Source: Dysidea avara
Taxonomy: Eukaryota > Porifera > Demospongiae > Dictyoceratida > Dysideidae
Direction of reading: 5' to 3'
DNA length: 64,000 nt
Assembly (NCBI RefSeq): GCF_963678975.1
Contig: NC_089276.1
Location: 20,277,226-20,341,225, forward strand
Notes under the pieces: model-generated
Database searches by the model: none
What the model was told of the DNA's origin: nothing
The model's input: only the letters and a program-made list of their open reading frames with translations
In this document: piece after piece, positions 41,414 to 64,000 of the stretch
Layout of the letters: every line of letters starts with the position of its first letter
Numbering within the stretch: the first letter of the stretch is position 1
Position numbers and translations under genes: made by a program

Positions 41414-44400
41414 TCAATCGTCACCATCTTCTACCACTTTTTTCATTGCTTCATAAATCCTAGTAGTGGCATCAAAAGCTTGTGTGGCTGTGTTTATCAC
41501 ATATTTTTCTCCAGGAGCTGTTGGAGGAGGATGATAGGAGGGAAATCTGGGGTGATAATAGAAATTCTCCAAGAAGATGGCATCATTGACATCTATCTCA
41601 CATCCCATCTGTATGAGTGCATGTGCTGGAGACACAACATTGTGATTCTTGAGAGTAGACTCTCCTATTCCACACTTAGCATACATACCAGCCTTAAGAG
41701 ACTTTTCAGCAACTTCATGACACATGAAACAAGTGGATGCACATGTCTTTTCATCAGTTTGAGATGAAGCCAATGTTGCTGCCCCAACATCAATTTGGCA
41801 AGAAGCCATTAAAACCTTTAGAGCCGTATAGTCATACTCAGCTTGCTTTATCCATCTTATAGCTTCTTCATGGTTGGTTTGTGGTTTAGGTGTGTGCCAT
41901 CCAATGGTCGTTCCCCCACCTGATGCTCCTTTGGCTCTATCTTTTGATTTGTACTTTTTATGTGAAGAAGCTGTTTGGTTCCATAGGTTGAACCATCCAT
42001 TCCATCCAAAATTAAATGAGCCTGGTTCTCTAAATGGATGTTCTGCATCAAGTGAATCTTCAGGGTATCCCTTTTCCATTCTCTCCATCTCTTGCAGTAA
42101 ATATTGAAATTCAGCTGTAGCATTTGGGTTGCCAAGATTCTTATCAGGGTGATATTGTAGATACAACCGCTTCAATGCCTTTCGCTTTTGCTCAACAGGT
42201 AAAGACCAAGCAGCTTTTACTGCATCTCGTATTGTCTTTCTGCCACCTGCCTGTCTGGCTTGTTTAACTTGTCTGGTACTGGTAGAGTTATGTAATTCCA
42301 GTTCAATAGCTTCAGAAACTTGTGGTACTGATTCTTTTATGTCAGACACAGATTTGTAGAGTTGCAAGAGTGATACTTCTATTGGTTCACTCCCTACTGT
42401 TATCAAGTACTTTCTTAATAACGATTGCCCTACACTTCCTTTTTCATAAGGAGCTTCATAGTCAAAGCAGTGCAATACTTGAGCATAGACAATGCTTCCA
42501 CTTACAATTTCATAACCTACCCATTCTTCTGGCAGGTAGTAATTGAAAATGTTTTGATCTAATCTATGATGCCAGCAATCTAGTATAACTTTGCCTAACA
42601 CTGGATCTGGATTCTCTAAATCTTGTTCTATGCTTTCAAATCCTGGGAGTGAATTTTGTATGATCTCTGCAACCTTAAAAACAGAACCACAACTTATTAT
42701 TTCACAGACAAAGAAAGTTAACTCTGGCACATCATCATCGTCATCAGAAACTTCAAAACATTTTGTGGACTTTAATTTTAACATTGAGCATAAACTTCTG
42801 GACAATTTGGAGAAAACTTTTGATCGATAATTATTAGATGAGTTCTTCAAACTTAAAATGTATTTGCTTTCACAATGCCGAAGAAAAAAATCTTGGCTAA
42901 CTGTATCCTGTAGTGGAAAAATTTGACTGTTCACACTTAAAAATGAGTTAACTTGTATTTCTTCCAAGTATTGCACTTCAAGATTACTTTGGAAATTAGT
43001 CAATAGTTTTGTCACTATCTGTGGTGGCTCACGAGTGTTTTTACAAAAACAGGCATAACTTTCAATTGCTACTCTAAAATTATTACAGCGAAGTATCTGT
43101 TCAATGGTAGTCACGCAAGTATAAGCAGTTAGCACTGGAGTAGCATTGATCATTTGATGTTGCAGTATGGATCGCAAACTCTTTAATCCAACTTCTGGGG
43201 GTAAAAGACGAAGAAGTTCCTTTGGACTCCAATACTTAGTTACAAATAAATTTGGTAATGGATTAAGGTATGCTAGGCCAGTTGGAAGTACAGGAGGTGC
43301 ACCACTAACATCACGTACAACAAGGCTTGAACAATCTGTTAAAATGTCCTGATCATTTAGAAGATATAGTGGCTGCAAGTTAAGATTTTGTTTGTCTTCT
43401 GTATTCCTTAACAACATTGTTAGATCAACTGTGGCTTGTACTATGGCACACTTGATATCTTGGTCAACCCTACTTTCCTCACACAGGTGCTTGGCTAACT
43501 TGAAGACTAGGTGCATGTGGGAATAATCAAGAGACATTTTAACCCCAATTCTAGAAAGTAATAGAAAATGTGGTTGAAGTTGGTCTATCAATGGATGAAG
43601 AAATGGATAATAAGGGGTCAGTTGTGTTGGAGTGGTAAAAAGTACTTGGCATGGTGCTACTAGAACATATCCTTTTTCAGGTAGTCTAACTGGTAAAAAA
43701 TTCAAGTTCTCTACTTGTGATTTAAGCCATTGGCAAGTGTCATCATATGATTGTGCAACTTTAAGGTTATCAGCAATACACTTCACTGCTTCTACTATAA
43801 CCTCAGGAAGGACATAGCTGGATTTAGAAAAAGTTTGCTTATTAAATCCAGAAACATCAGCAAAAGTGGTATTGGCAATATTTCTTAGATTTTGAATCAC
43901 ATTAGGTATAGATGGCATTACTGAAATTCCTAATGCCTTCATTCGCGCTACTGTTATTTTATTATATGGCCTACTTACAGGCAAGCAAACTAGTGGTTTA
44001 CAAGTCCACACAGAGTGTTTAAACTCTACTGGAGATGATCCTGCTAGTTTTGCAAGATGAACTGTCTCTTGCATATCTGTGATGTCACAGTCACCAAGCT
44101 GTTGTGTTTTAATGGCATTCAAATCTGGTATAACTTCAACAATCCCAATTGGTGTGTTTGATACCTCCCATAAAAATGCATCACTTAGGATGTGCTCATA
44201 ACCATTAGAATCTTCTTGGAACAAACACTTTAACAGTATTTCTGATGAACTCAGAACATCTGATACTTTATTTAGTGTTGTAATATGTTGGCAATAGCTA
44301 AAAAACTCAGCAGTGGTTGGTACAGTTCTTAATCCAAAAAACTTTAAACATTCTTGAATGTCATCATTCTGTAATTCCTTAGGAAGAAAACGGTCTTCTT

Positions 44401-47400
44401 TGCAAAAGAATTTAAATATATCTTGAGTGTGATCATAGTAGAAACCAATGGTGTGCATATTTGAGGAATGTTCCCCCAAACACTGCAGTGACTTGAACTG
44501 ATAAATAAAGTTCTCTGCTTGCCAGTAATTATCAGATTGCCCACATTCTGACTCAAACCTACAGCTTTTATACAAATTTTTTGCAATAAATTTAATGTGC
44601 TCCAATCTTATTGCTAACTTCATTGTGTTAAATTGACAAAAGATATACTTGCAATAAACATCATATAATGAAATTTCCTTTATACCTAATTCTTCAGCTT
44701 GATTACAAACGGTTTTCCAAGGACCATCAGGGTCCAGAAATGCCACTGATTCTGGAACATGATTTATCCATTCCTCAACACCTGCTCTACAAACATGTCT
44801 ATTCCATATCCAAACTGGAGAAAAAGATGACAGCTGTACAAGTTCATCATTAATTGTTGTGAATATTGGTAAGTTCTTGATGTGAAAGACAGACTGGCAA
44901 TTTACAAATGGTGAGAATGTAACCAGTCGAAATATATCAAATAATATTGCCAATTCTTCGTTAGTCAATTTCTTCAATGAACTGTAATGATCTCTGTTAG
45001 CCATGTACACACACTTTAAAACATCTGACGCATTTCCAATATTTGGTAATGTTATATTAGTATTAGTCAGTACAGATCCAAGGACACTACTGTTAACAAA
45101 ATGTACATTTAATTTCCTTAAAAGGTCCTGAAGCTTAGTAAGACTCATTTTATATGGAAATGTGTTGATTTTCATAGGTAGTATCTCTGATTTAGAGGAA
45201 TACAATATCACAGTGTTGTTAACACTGGCAGGAATAAGAGCAAAAGATGCCAATAGCTTGCCACGATAAGGTGCAAATACAGCATCTTCAGAAATGCATA
45301 CAAGCACCTTTTCAACCTGTGAAACATTCATGTCTTGTAAAACAATCTGAGAAACACCACACAACGAAGGTGGTAAGTTGGCAGCAAATATTGAGTGGAT
45401 AAAATCATAATATTTATCAACTTCACTAGATTGAAAAATATATGGACTATTATTGTATTGTTTCAAAAGTGTTTGGTGTAGAAAAGAACTGCTACTTTTT
45501 GGGAACAATTTCCAGTTGGCAGAGTTAACAATCTTCTTGCCATCAGAGAGTGCGTGTATATTTTCATCTGCTGTCATTACAAAACCAGCATTAAATATAG
45601 GACTGTCATCTACATTCTTTTCAAGTATTGCAATATCACTTAGAGCAACATGTAAGGTGCTTTTATTAGCTGATGATGCATTGCTTTTTGTGCCATGTAT
45701 CGAGATATATTCAATCAAAGATAAAAAGCACTCCACCTTACCAAATTTTGACTTAGATACATGACATGGTAATTTTCTGTGGTTAAATATTTCATCTTGG
45801 AACCTGATGTAGTAGTTCATAACTGATTCTTCCGATACAACAGGAAGGATTATTCCTGCTGTTTGAAACTGATCACAAATATCAGATGGAGTATCTAAAA
45901 GGTTCATTCCTATGGCTTTAAGTGCACCACAAATATCAGAGTGATAAGAATCAAATGAATGAAAGTATCCTTCATTCAAAGCTTGTGGTAAATGCAGTTT
46001 ATTCCATTTAATCGTGTACAGTTTTTCTCCATCTTTATGTGAATGTTCTAATAAGTTGTTTTCCACAAGTGTGGCTAGTATTGGTGGATTCATTTTGCTA
46101 AGTAGTTTATAAACATTGCTAGCCAAACTTCTCCATGGTTCAGAAATAGAGTCTACAATAGAAGGAAAAAATTTATAGTAATTTTTCAAAAATTGCAATG
46201 ACTTTTGTTTATTGCATGGGCGACCATCTGGTGCAATTATGTGTATCAGAAAGTTAGCATATGAAACAGAAATTGCTTCAAGTAAATGTTTATTCCAAGC
46301 AGCCTTTTTGTCATTATCTGTTATATCATCACTGCTACTAACCCAAAGAGTCCTGCGATCTGAATGAAGTACAAATTGACCATGAATGTGAACTGGAAGT
46401 TTTGTACTACCAGATAATGGTAAAAAGCAAAATGATTTTCCATTAAATTGTTTGTCATCAATACGGGTAGCAATTCCATGTCTAGGATGAATTTCTATAT
46501 CTGATTCAGGAATCATCCATTCAAAAGAGGAATTGTCAATGTTCCCTTCACCAAGTTGAATTAACCACTTTTCTTCCTCATTAGTTCGTTTGTTAGATAA
46601 CTTCATGTTGTAAAAAACCAACTTAGCATTACCAGATTGCTTTATTACTTTCTCACTCCATTTATTACTCTCAATGTGCTTGCAAAGAGAAACAGAATGT
46701 GGATCCTCCCATGTAAATACTTCTACAGGTTTTGCTTCATCTATTACATATAATCTAACGTCACGAACGTGATGCACAAATAACAACGCTTCTTTCATTT
46801 GTGCAACCCAATTTTCTAAGTCTTTTTCAAGAACTTGCAAATTGTAATATCCATCATTTGCCACAATAGCTGAGTTTTCAGCATCCTTCTTTGTAAGTCT
46901 TAAAGGCAAACGAAAAAGTGAGCCTACCCTCATTTCTACTGGAAATTCATCAAGGTCATTTCTAAGGTACGATGATTTCATATCTGGAAACCTTGCCCAC
47001 AGTTTTTCTAAGCCCTTGTACATCCTACCTGGTTTCATTCTTTTACGGGCAATGTACCGATAGTGAGGGTCCATTATACAAAGCTGGTCATTGGTAATAA
47101 ATGAAGGACAATCTGTAAAATGATACACCACATTAAATCCAATACCATATTGACCAATCTTATCAGGATCATCTCTTTTGTTGCCAAGACCAATTTTCTG
47201 GATACCAACGAGATCTTCATCACTAAATGGTGAATCGTTCCAAAAAAGTAAAGCAGGTCCTTGCAGTGCTTTCCATTCTTCTGATATCACTGTTAGGTTA
47301 CTATGCTCGCGCTTATCTAAAATAAAGTACAACTTTGTAGCATTAGCGTCATCTGCATTCTGAATAAGTTCTTTTAAAAATGTAACGTCTCTAGGGTATA

Positions 47401-48436
47401 GCCTCAAAAGTTCATTTAATCTTCGCGGCAATTCTTCTACTTGTCCAAACTCTTCTATTTCATCACTGGTGATGTCAAGATCATCTAACAAGATGCTTCT
47501 CACTGGCTCCACACCAAGATGGATGGCTGTATCCCTTTCAACACATCCACTGCAATACAAATACCCTTCATCAACAGGACACCATGGAGCATCATTGTAT
47601 TTCAGCTCTTTAACATTTCTGAGAACAAATTTAATGTCAGGTAAGAAGATATCTGTGCCACTAGGTAAGTCACAATTACCAAGATATTGCAGACTTTGCT
47701 TTACCACAGCCTGGCACTTAAAAGATAACTGACTGTTGCCATAATCACTTTTCATGTCACTCAAAGCAGCCAGCATCACATTTGTGGGAAAGATATCTTT
47801 AATCCCTAATTGCTCCATCAAAGGTCTAAACTTTTTTAGTGCATCAGGAAGTCTATACAGATAAGGGCCATCTGCATTCCAGTTAAAAGAAACACATTCA
47901 GGCAAAAGAAATCTATTTTCCTTCCAAATACAGCATTTGTCTTTTAGAGACAATAATTCATTCAACAAAACTTCATCATCACTATTAGTGCTAAACTTTC
48001 TGGCTAAATACTGATAAACGGTGTTGGTGATTTTTTCTGTGACACTCAGTAGATCTTTGCCTAAATTATCAGAATTTTGAAACCATTGCAGTAAGTCTTT
48101 AAAATGATTGACAACCCAAGTAATCTCAATTTCTTGCTTAATTCCCAGTAGTTTAAGTACCTTATTTGACAGATTACGAGATTGATATGGTAAGAATTGT
48201 GTATCAAGAATAGCTACTTGTGATCCACATGCATACACTGCATTAACACTGGTCACATCTTGTGATACTTTTATCAGCTCTGGACCAGATAAGAGACTTG
48301 CTACTGCATCACCTTTCCAAGAAATGGGATAATTATTTGGCTTTTTCATAACTGGAAGAAAACAAATTTTTTGCAGTTCTTGTTCAGTCTGTCCATCAGG
48401 CATTTCAGTACTAGAATTGTCCTTAATGCAGTCCAT
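41414..48436 (-). CDS. SACS: sacsin, C-terminal half (third SRR, J domain, HEPN)
   Basis: An uninterrupted 2,340-codon exon. Residues ~330-620 form a sacsin-repeat ATPase module: FLKELIQNADDANATKLYF, then KIGQYGIGFNVVYHFTDCPS. A long inter-repeat region follows. A J domain lies at ~2070-2125 (YLQYHPDKN, with the HPD motif that activates Hsp70). The C-terminal HEPN domain is at ~2185-2330 (EAIRWIKQAEYDYTALKVLM, CFMCHEVAEKSLKAG). This is the order of the C-terminal half of vertebrate sacsin. The ATG at 48436 is not a natural start: its A belongs to a TTAA insertion site, and the codon is internal Met of the longer gene. Whether a separate protein is made here depends on transcription of the interrupted allele. 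Confidence 0.95.
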   Translation of the reverse strand: MDCIKDNSSTEMPDGQTEQELQKICFLPVMKKPNNYPISWKGDAVASLLSGPELIKVSQDVTSVNAVYACGSQVAILDTQFLPYQSRNLSNKVLKLLGIKQEIEITWVVNHFKDLLQWFQNSDNLGKDLLSVTEKITNTVYQYLARKFSTNSDDEVLLNELLSLKDKCCIWKENRFLLPECVSFNWNADGPYLYRLPDALKKFRPLMEQLGIKDIFPTNVMLAALSDMKSDYGNSQLSFKCQAVVKQSLQYLGNCDLPSGTDIFLPDIKFVLRNVKELKYNDAPWCPVDEGYLYCSGCVERDTAIHLGVEPVRSILLDDLDITSDEIEEFGQVEELPRRLNELLRLYPRDVTFLKELIQNADDANATKLYFILDKREHSNLTVISEEWKALQGPALLFWNDSPFSDEDLVGIQKIGLGNKRDDPDKIGQYGIGFNVVYHFTDCPSFITNDQLCIMDPHYRYIARKRMKPGRMYKGLEKLWARFPDMKSSYLRNDLDEFPVEMRVGSLFRLPLRLTKKDAENSAIVANDGYYNLQVLEKDLENWVAQMKEALLFVHHVRDVRLYVIDEAKPVEVFTWEDPHSVSLCKHIESNKWSEKVIKQSGNAKLVFYNMKLSNKRTNEEEKWLIQLGEGNIDNSSFEWMIPESDIEIHPRHGIATRIDDKQFNGKSFCFLPLSGSTKLPVHIHGQFVLHSDRRTLWVSSSDDITDNDKKAAWNKHLLEAISVSYANFLIHIIAPDGRPCNKQKSLQFLKNYYKFFPSIVDSISEPWRSLASNVYKLLSKMNPPILATLVENNLLEHSHKDGEKLYTIKWNKLHLPQALNEGYFHSFDSYHSDICGALKAIGMNLLDTPSDICDQFQTAGIILPVVSEESVMNYYIRFQDEIFNHRKLPCHVSKSKFGKVECFLSLIEYISIHGTKSNASSANKSTLHVALSDIAILEKNVDDSPIFNAGFVMTADENIHALSDGKKIVNSANWKLFPKSSSSFLHQTLLKQYNNSPYIFQSSEVDKYYDFIHSIFAANLPPSLCGVSQIVLQDMNVSQVEKVLVCISEDAVFAPYRGKLLASFALIPASVNNTVILYSSKSEILPMKINTFPYKMSLTKLQDLLRKLNVHFVNSSVLGSVLTNTNITLPNIGNASDVLKCVYMANRDHYSSLKKLTNEELAILFDIFRLVTFSPFVNCQSVFHIKNLPIFTTINDELVQLSSFSPVWIWNRHVCRAGVEEWINHVPESVAFLDPDGPWKTVCNQAEELGIKEISLYDVYCKYIFCQFNTMKLAIRLEHIKFIAKNLYKSCRFESECGQSDNYWQAENFIYQFKSLQCLGEHSSNMHTIGFYYDHTQDIFKFFCKEDRFLPKELQNDDIQECLKFFGLRTVPTTAEFFSYCQHITTLNKVSDVLSSSEILLKCLFQEDSNGYEHILSDAFLWEVSNTPIGIVEVIPDLNAIKTQQLGDCDITDMQETVHLAKLAGSSPVEFKHSVWTCKPLVCLPVSRPYNKITVARMKALGISVMPSIPNVIQNLRNIANTTFADVSGFNKQTFSKSSYVLPEVIVEAVKCIADNLKVAQSYDDTCQWLKSQVENLNFLPVRLPEKGYVLVAPCQVLFTTPTQLTPYYPFLHPLIDQLQPHFLLLSRIGVKMSLDYSHMHLVFKLAKHLCEESRVDQDIKCAIVQATVDLTMLLRNTEDKQNLNLQPLYLLNDQDILTDCSSLVVRDVSGAPPVLPTGLAYLNPLPNLFVTKYWSPKELLRLLPPEVGLKSLRSILQHQMINATPVLTAYTCVTTIEQILRCNNFRVAIESYACFCKNTREPPQIVTKLLTNFQSNLEVQYLEEIQVNSFLSVNSQIFPLQDTVSQDFFLRHCESKYILSLKNSSNNYRSKVFSKLSRSLCSMLKLKSTKCFEVSDDDDDVPELTFFVCEIISCGSVFKVAEIIQNSLPGFESIEQDLENPDPVLGKVILDCWHHRLDQNIFNYYLPEEWVGYEIVSGSIVYAQVLHCFDYEAPYEKGSVGQSLLRKYLITVGSEPIEVSLLQLYKSVSDIKESVPQVSEAIELELHNSTSTRQVKQARQAGGRKTIRDAVKAAWSLPVEQKRKALKRLYLQYHPDKNLGNPNATAEFQYLLQEMERMEKGYPEDSLDAEHPFREPGSFNFGWNGWFNLWNQTASSHKKYKSKDRAKGASGGGTTIGWHTPKPQTNHEEAIRWIKQAEYDYTALKVLMASCQIDVGAATLASSQTDEKTCASTCFMCHEVAEKSLKAGMYAKCGIGESTLKNHNVVSPAHALIQMGCEIDVNDAIFLENFYYHPRFPSYHPPPTAPGEKYVINTATQAFDATTRIYEAMKKVVEDGDD

Positions 48437-49000
48437 TAACCCTTTATTACCGAATGGCTAATATATTGCCAAAAAATGCGTGTTACGGGTGCCCTTTATA
48501 AATGGACCCATAACTCTTTCGTCCTAAGGGCTATGAAGTTGAAATAACCACCAATTTGCTGAGTAGGTCCAGGCGTTTCTAATAAAGTTTAACGCAAAGC
48601 GATAAGAACAAGTATGGGGAACTATCAATACTTATAAACACACAAACACGCATCAAAAATAGTTGTACCTGTTTAAATTTCGATAACTTTCGCTCTGAGC
48701 ATCATGGTGTGTTCTACTAAGAATAAAACTACTCCTCACGTGATAAGGATTCTAAAAATATACAGTATGATGTAACTGGGGGTTATAACAAGATGGCGGC
48801 ATCCATCTTTCGCTGCTATGGCGAAGAATAACAATGCGCCTTTCTTCACTTCAAAGCGCGTGAGTTATGTGTTTTGTTGTAAGATTTTTAGATGTTTGGG
48901 TAGAAGGGAAAGATGGCTTTCATATGGTATATAGCGTTCCGTGTTAATTAATGGGTGGGGTCCTCACGTATTGCGCAAAGATCACACAAGCCATAAAATT

Positions 49001-62056
<13,056 letters not shown>

Positions 62057-62141
62057 TTGTATCTTTGTTGATACACTCTGTAAACAACATTGGAAAGTAA
62101 TAAACAATTTTCTAACAATTCATGTCAACAAATATCTATAC

Positions 62142-62468
62142 AAAAACAGCTAAGCTGTGAAAAAAGAGTGCAGCCTCCAAAAAAGCCAGGTGAAAAAAAA
62201 AAGTGAAATCAAAGGTGGCAGCCAAGAAATAACTGTGAAGGTAGGTTAATGGCAAAAGTTTTAATAACAACAATTCAGGTGAATTTGTGTTGCCTTCTCT
62301 GAGTTTCACTAGGATTCAGCACCAAATTCACTTGAATTGTAGTTATTAAAATGTTTGCCATTAACCTACCATCACAGTCATTTCTTGGCTGCCACCTTTG
62401 ATTTCACATCTTTTTTCACCTGGACTTTTTGGGGGATGCACTCCTTTTTCACAACTTGGCTGTTTTAA
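62142..62468. mobile_element. MITE, diverged copy of the 25461 family
   Basis: Arms start aaaaacagctaagctgtg and end cttggctgtttt. Arms are less alike than in the 25461 copy, and a longer loop (about 35 bp) is present. It lies just upstream of the first recognised sacsin exon. Confidence 0.85.
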
Positions 62469-63095
62469 AACCAGGCACACGCCCACAGCTGGCCGAAGGG
62501 CGCGCGCCTGGTTTACTGAAATTGTTTTCATAAAAGTGTGTGTGTGTGTTGTGTGTGTACCTATCTTCGCACCCACGTTAGCAAAATCGTTAAATAATGG
62601 TAAAAGCAGCTTTATGTAAGAAGTAAAAGTGAAATGAAGTCTGTATTAAACTTCTGTACAGGTGAACTTTGCTCTGAACTGGTTTCTTTTCGGTGGACTG
62701 AAATACGGGTGTAGCGATGTTCCTCAGACTTTGTAAACTACCTTCCCTTTGAGGTTTTCAGTCATTTAACAGCTGAAAAACAATGGTGCAGGCCTCGTAC
62801 ACTACCAGGAATAGCCTATCGCTTCGAGTTGAAAGGGGGCGTATCCCTTACGTACGTGAACAGAAATGAAGAGCAGTTTTGAGGCTTTGTCGAGAGAATT
62901 TGTGGGAAAAACACGATAGTCAAACTATAAAATAGTTTAGACTGTTTGTTTAACAAGTGCTTCATTAGCAGTGCATAACAACGTAATTGAACGAATTAAA
63001 AAAATTCATGAATTACGAAATATGAGAATTAGCTAATATTATTGCACAACCCAAACTACCCTATTGTAAAATAGTTGGTTAATACATAGTAGCAT
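62469..63095. other. upstream flank of sacsin
   Basis: The exon 62077-62044 has a 3' acceptor, so a non-coding first exon and promoter probably lie here or further right; I could not fix them. Includes a short (TG)n tract near 62535-62560. Confidence 0.35.
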
Positions 63096-63940
63096 CAGGG
63101 GCGGATCCAGGGGGGGGGGGGGGGGGGGCTTTGGGGGCTGAACCCCCCCCCCCCCCCCCCCTTCATATTTAGGCTTTACTTGATCAATATGCTGAGTATT
63201 ATAATGAAATTTTGTCTTAGCATAATTATATGATCACTAATAATACAAATACTCATAAAACCACCTTATAAACGTCTTTCCAAGGTATTATCAGTGGATT
63301 TATGCAACAAGGACCCGAATCAGCATTGGAGGTTTACAAGATCGAGATACTCTAATAGAGCAGTCAGCTAACTACTCTAATAGAACATTCACTGGAAACA
63401 TGTAGTTGGTTCTGTTATGGAATTTTTCCAAATCTGCCTGCACCTATACATGCAATGAAATGAATTGGTCTGTTTAAAGGGCTTCATTCATCTACTTGTG
63501 TATGACAATACTTAATTCAGGTTCACAATTTCCATTGAAAATGCTCTCAGATTCAATCTTGTATTGTTCAAATTTTAAAATTTTCCACTTTCAACATTAT
63601 TTTTCTAACATGCATCTATTCAGTGTTGTGCAATTTTGAGAGGGGTGCATCATGTACTTGGTTGTCTGTACCTACCCAAACTTTTCCATTAGCAAAATGC
63701 TTCAGAGAGCCATACCTATAATCTAAAGGCAGTATATAAAATATCTACAGGCAGAAAATATTATGAATTTTATGTGGAAATGTCTCCAAATTGCAGTGTT
63801 TTAGCATCTATTTTTCAAAATTTTCCTGGGGGGGCATGCCCCCAGACCCCCCTAGTTCCAGCATGCTTTGCACACCTCTACCCAAGAGATTAGTACCTTG
63901 AGTTAGCCCCCCCCTTTTATAAATCCTAGATCCGCCCCTG
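63096..63940. mobile_element. hAT-type MITE, 845 bp (CAGGGGCGGATC ends)
   Basis: Inverted ends CAGGGGCGGATC with G- and C-runs inside them, flanked by AGCAT at 63091-63095 and 63941-63945 (5 bp seen; the 8 bp typical of hAT is not intact). Related in ends and interior (two CTCTANTAGAG motifs at 63350-63390) to 33434-34120. Confidence 0.8.
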
Positions 63941-64000
63941 AGCATATACTATCTATGGTTAATTCCAGATGAGTTAGCTAGCTGCATGGCACCTGGTTTT

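Noticed and set aside
41874..47732. Many short plus-strand frames
   Set aside because: Shadows of the 2,340-codon sacsin exon.

Overview
The window is AT-rich animal nuclear DNA. Genes have many introns with GT..AG borders, and the space between them is packed with transposons, foldback elements and satellites. The genes found (UPF1, sacsin with J and HEPN domains, an MBF1/EDF1-type HTH protein) and the transposon mix suggest an early-branching invertebrate, most likely a demosponge. That placement is an inference from gene and repeat style, not a database match.

Layout. 505-1431(-): decayed gag-like retroelement ORF. 2297-7853: a 5.56-kb DNA transposon with 159-bp terminal inverted repeats and an AT duplication. 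It carries a broken THAP-DDE transposase (+) and, convergent to it, a broken SAP/SWIM/YqaJ/OTU protein (-). 8134-17244(+): the 3' part of UPF1, 15 exons from within helicase domain 1A to the stop. Its 6-kb intron holds a degraded antisense BEL/Pao retrotransposon, itself interrupted, and a pogo/Tigger relic. 17.6-30.8 kb: mostly repeats, namely GTATAAC-rich tracts, a 125-bp minisatellite, MITEs, a 3.7-kb satellite with a 489-bp higher-order unit, and a dispersed repeat. 30766-32909(-): a five-exon gene fusing an N-terminal dsRNA-binding domain to an MBF1-like HTH. 33.1-40.9 kb: nested hAT-type MITEs, a LINE 3' fragment, palindromic modules, SINE-like pieces and a 1-kb foldback element. 41414-62056(-): a sacsin gene of about 4,340 codons. 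62.1-64 kb: two more MITEs.

Main observations. (1) The sacsin coding sequence is cut by a 614-bp insert flanked by TTAA, with CCC...GGG ends, as in piggyBac-type elements. Removing the insert plus one TTAA rejoins both halves in frame. (2) The dsRBD-MBF1-like fusion has splice phases that agree across all five exons and is, as far as I know, not a standard architecture. (3) Both genes of the YqaJ/OTU transposon begin inside its inverted repeats, so the repeat supplies the start codon and first splice donor to each. (4) A short odd-palindrome, CTCTANTAGAG with an adjoining CAGTCA, recurs at many places inside unrelated repeats.

The cellular genes belong to RNA and protein quality control (UPF1: nonsense-mediated decay; sacsin: chaperone; MBF1-like: co-activator or ribosome-associated factor), but nothing in the sequence shows that they act together.
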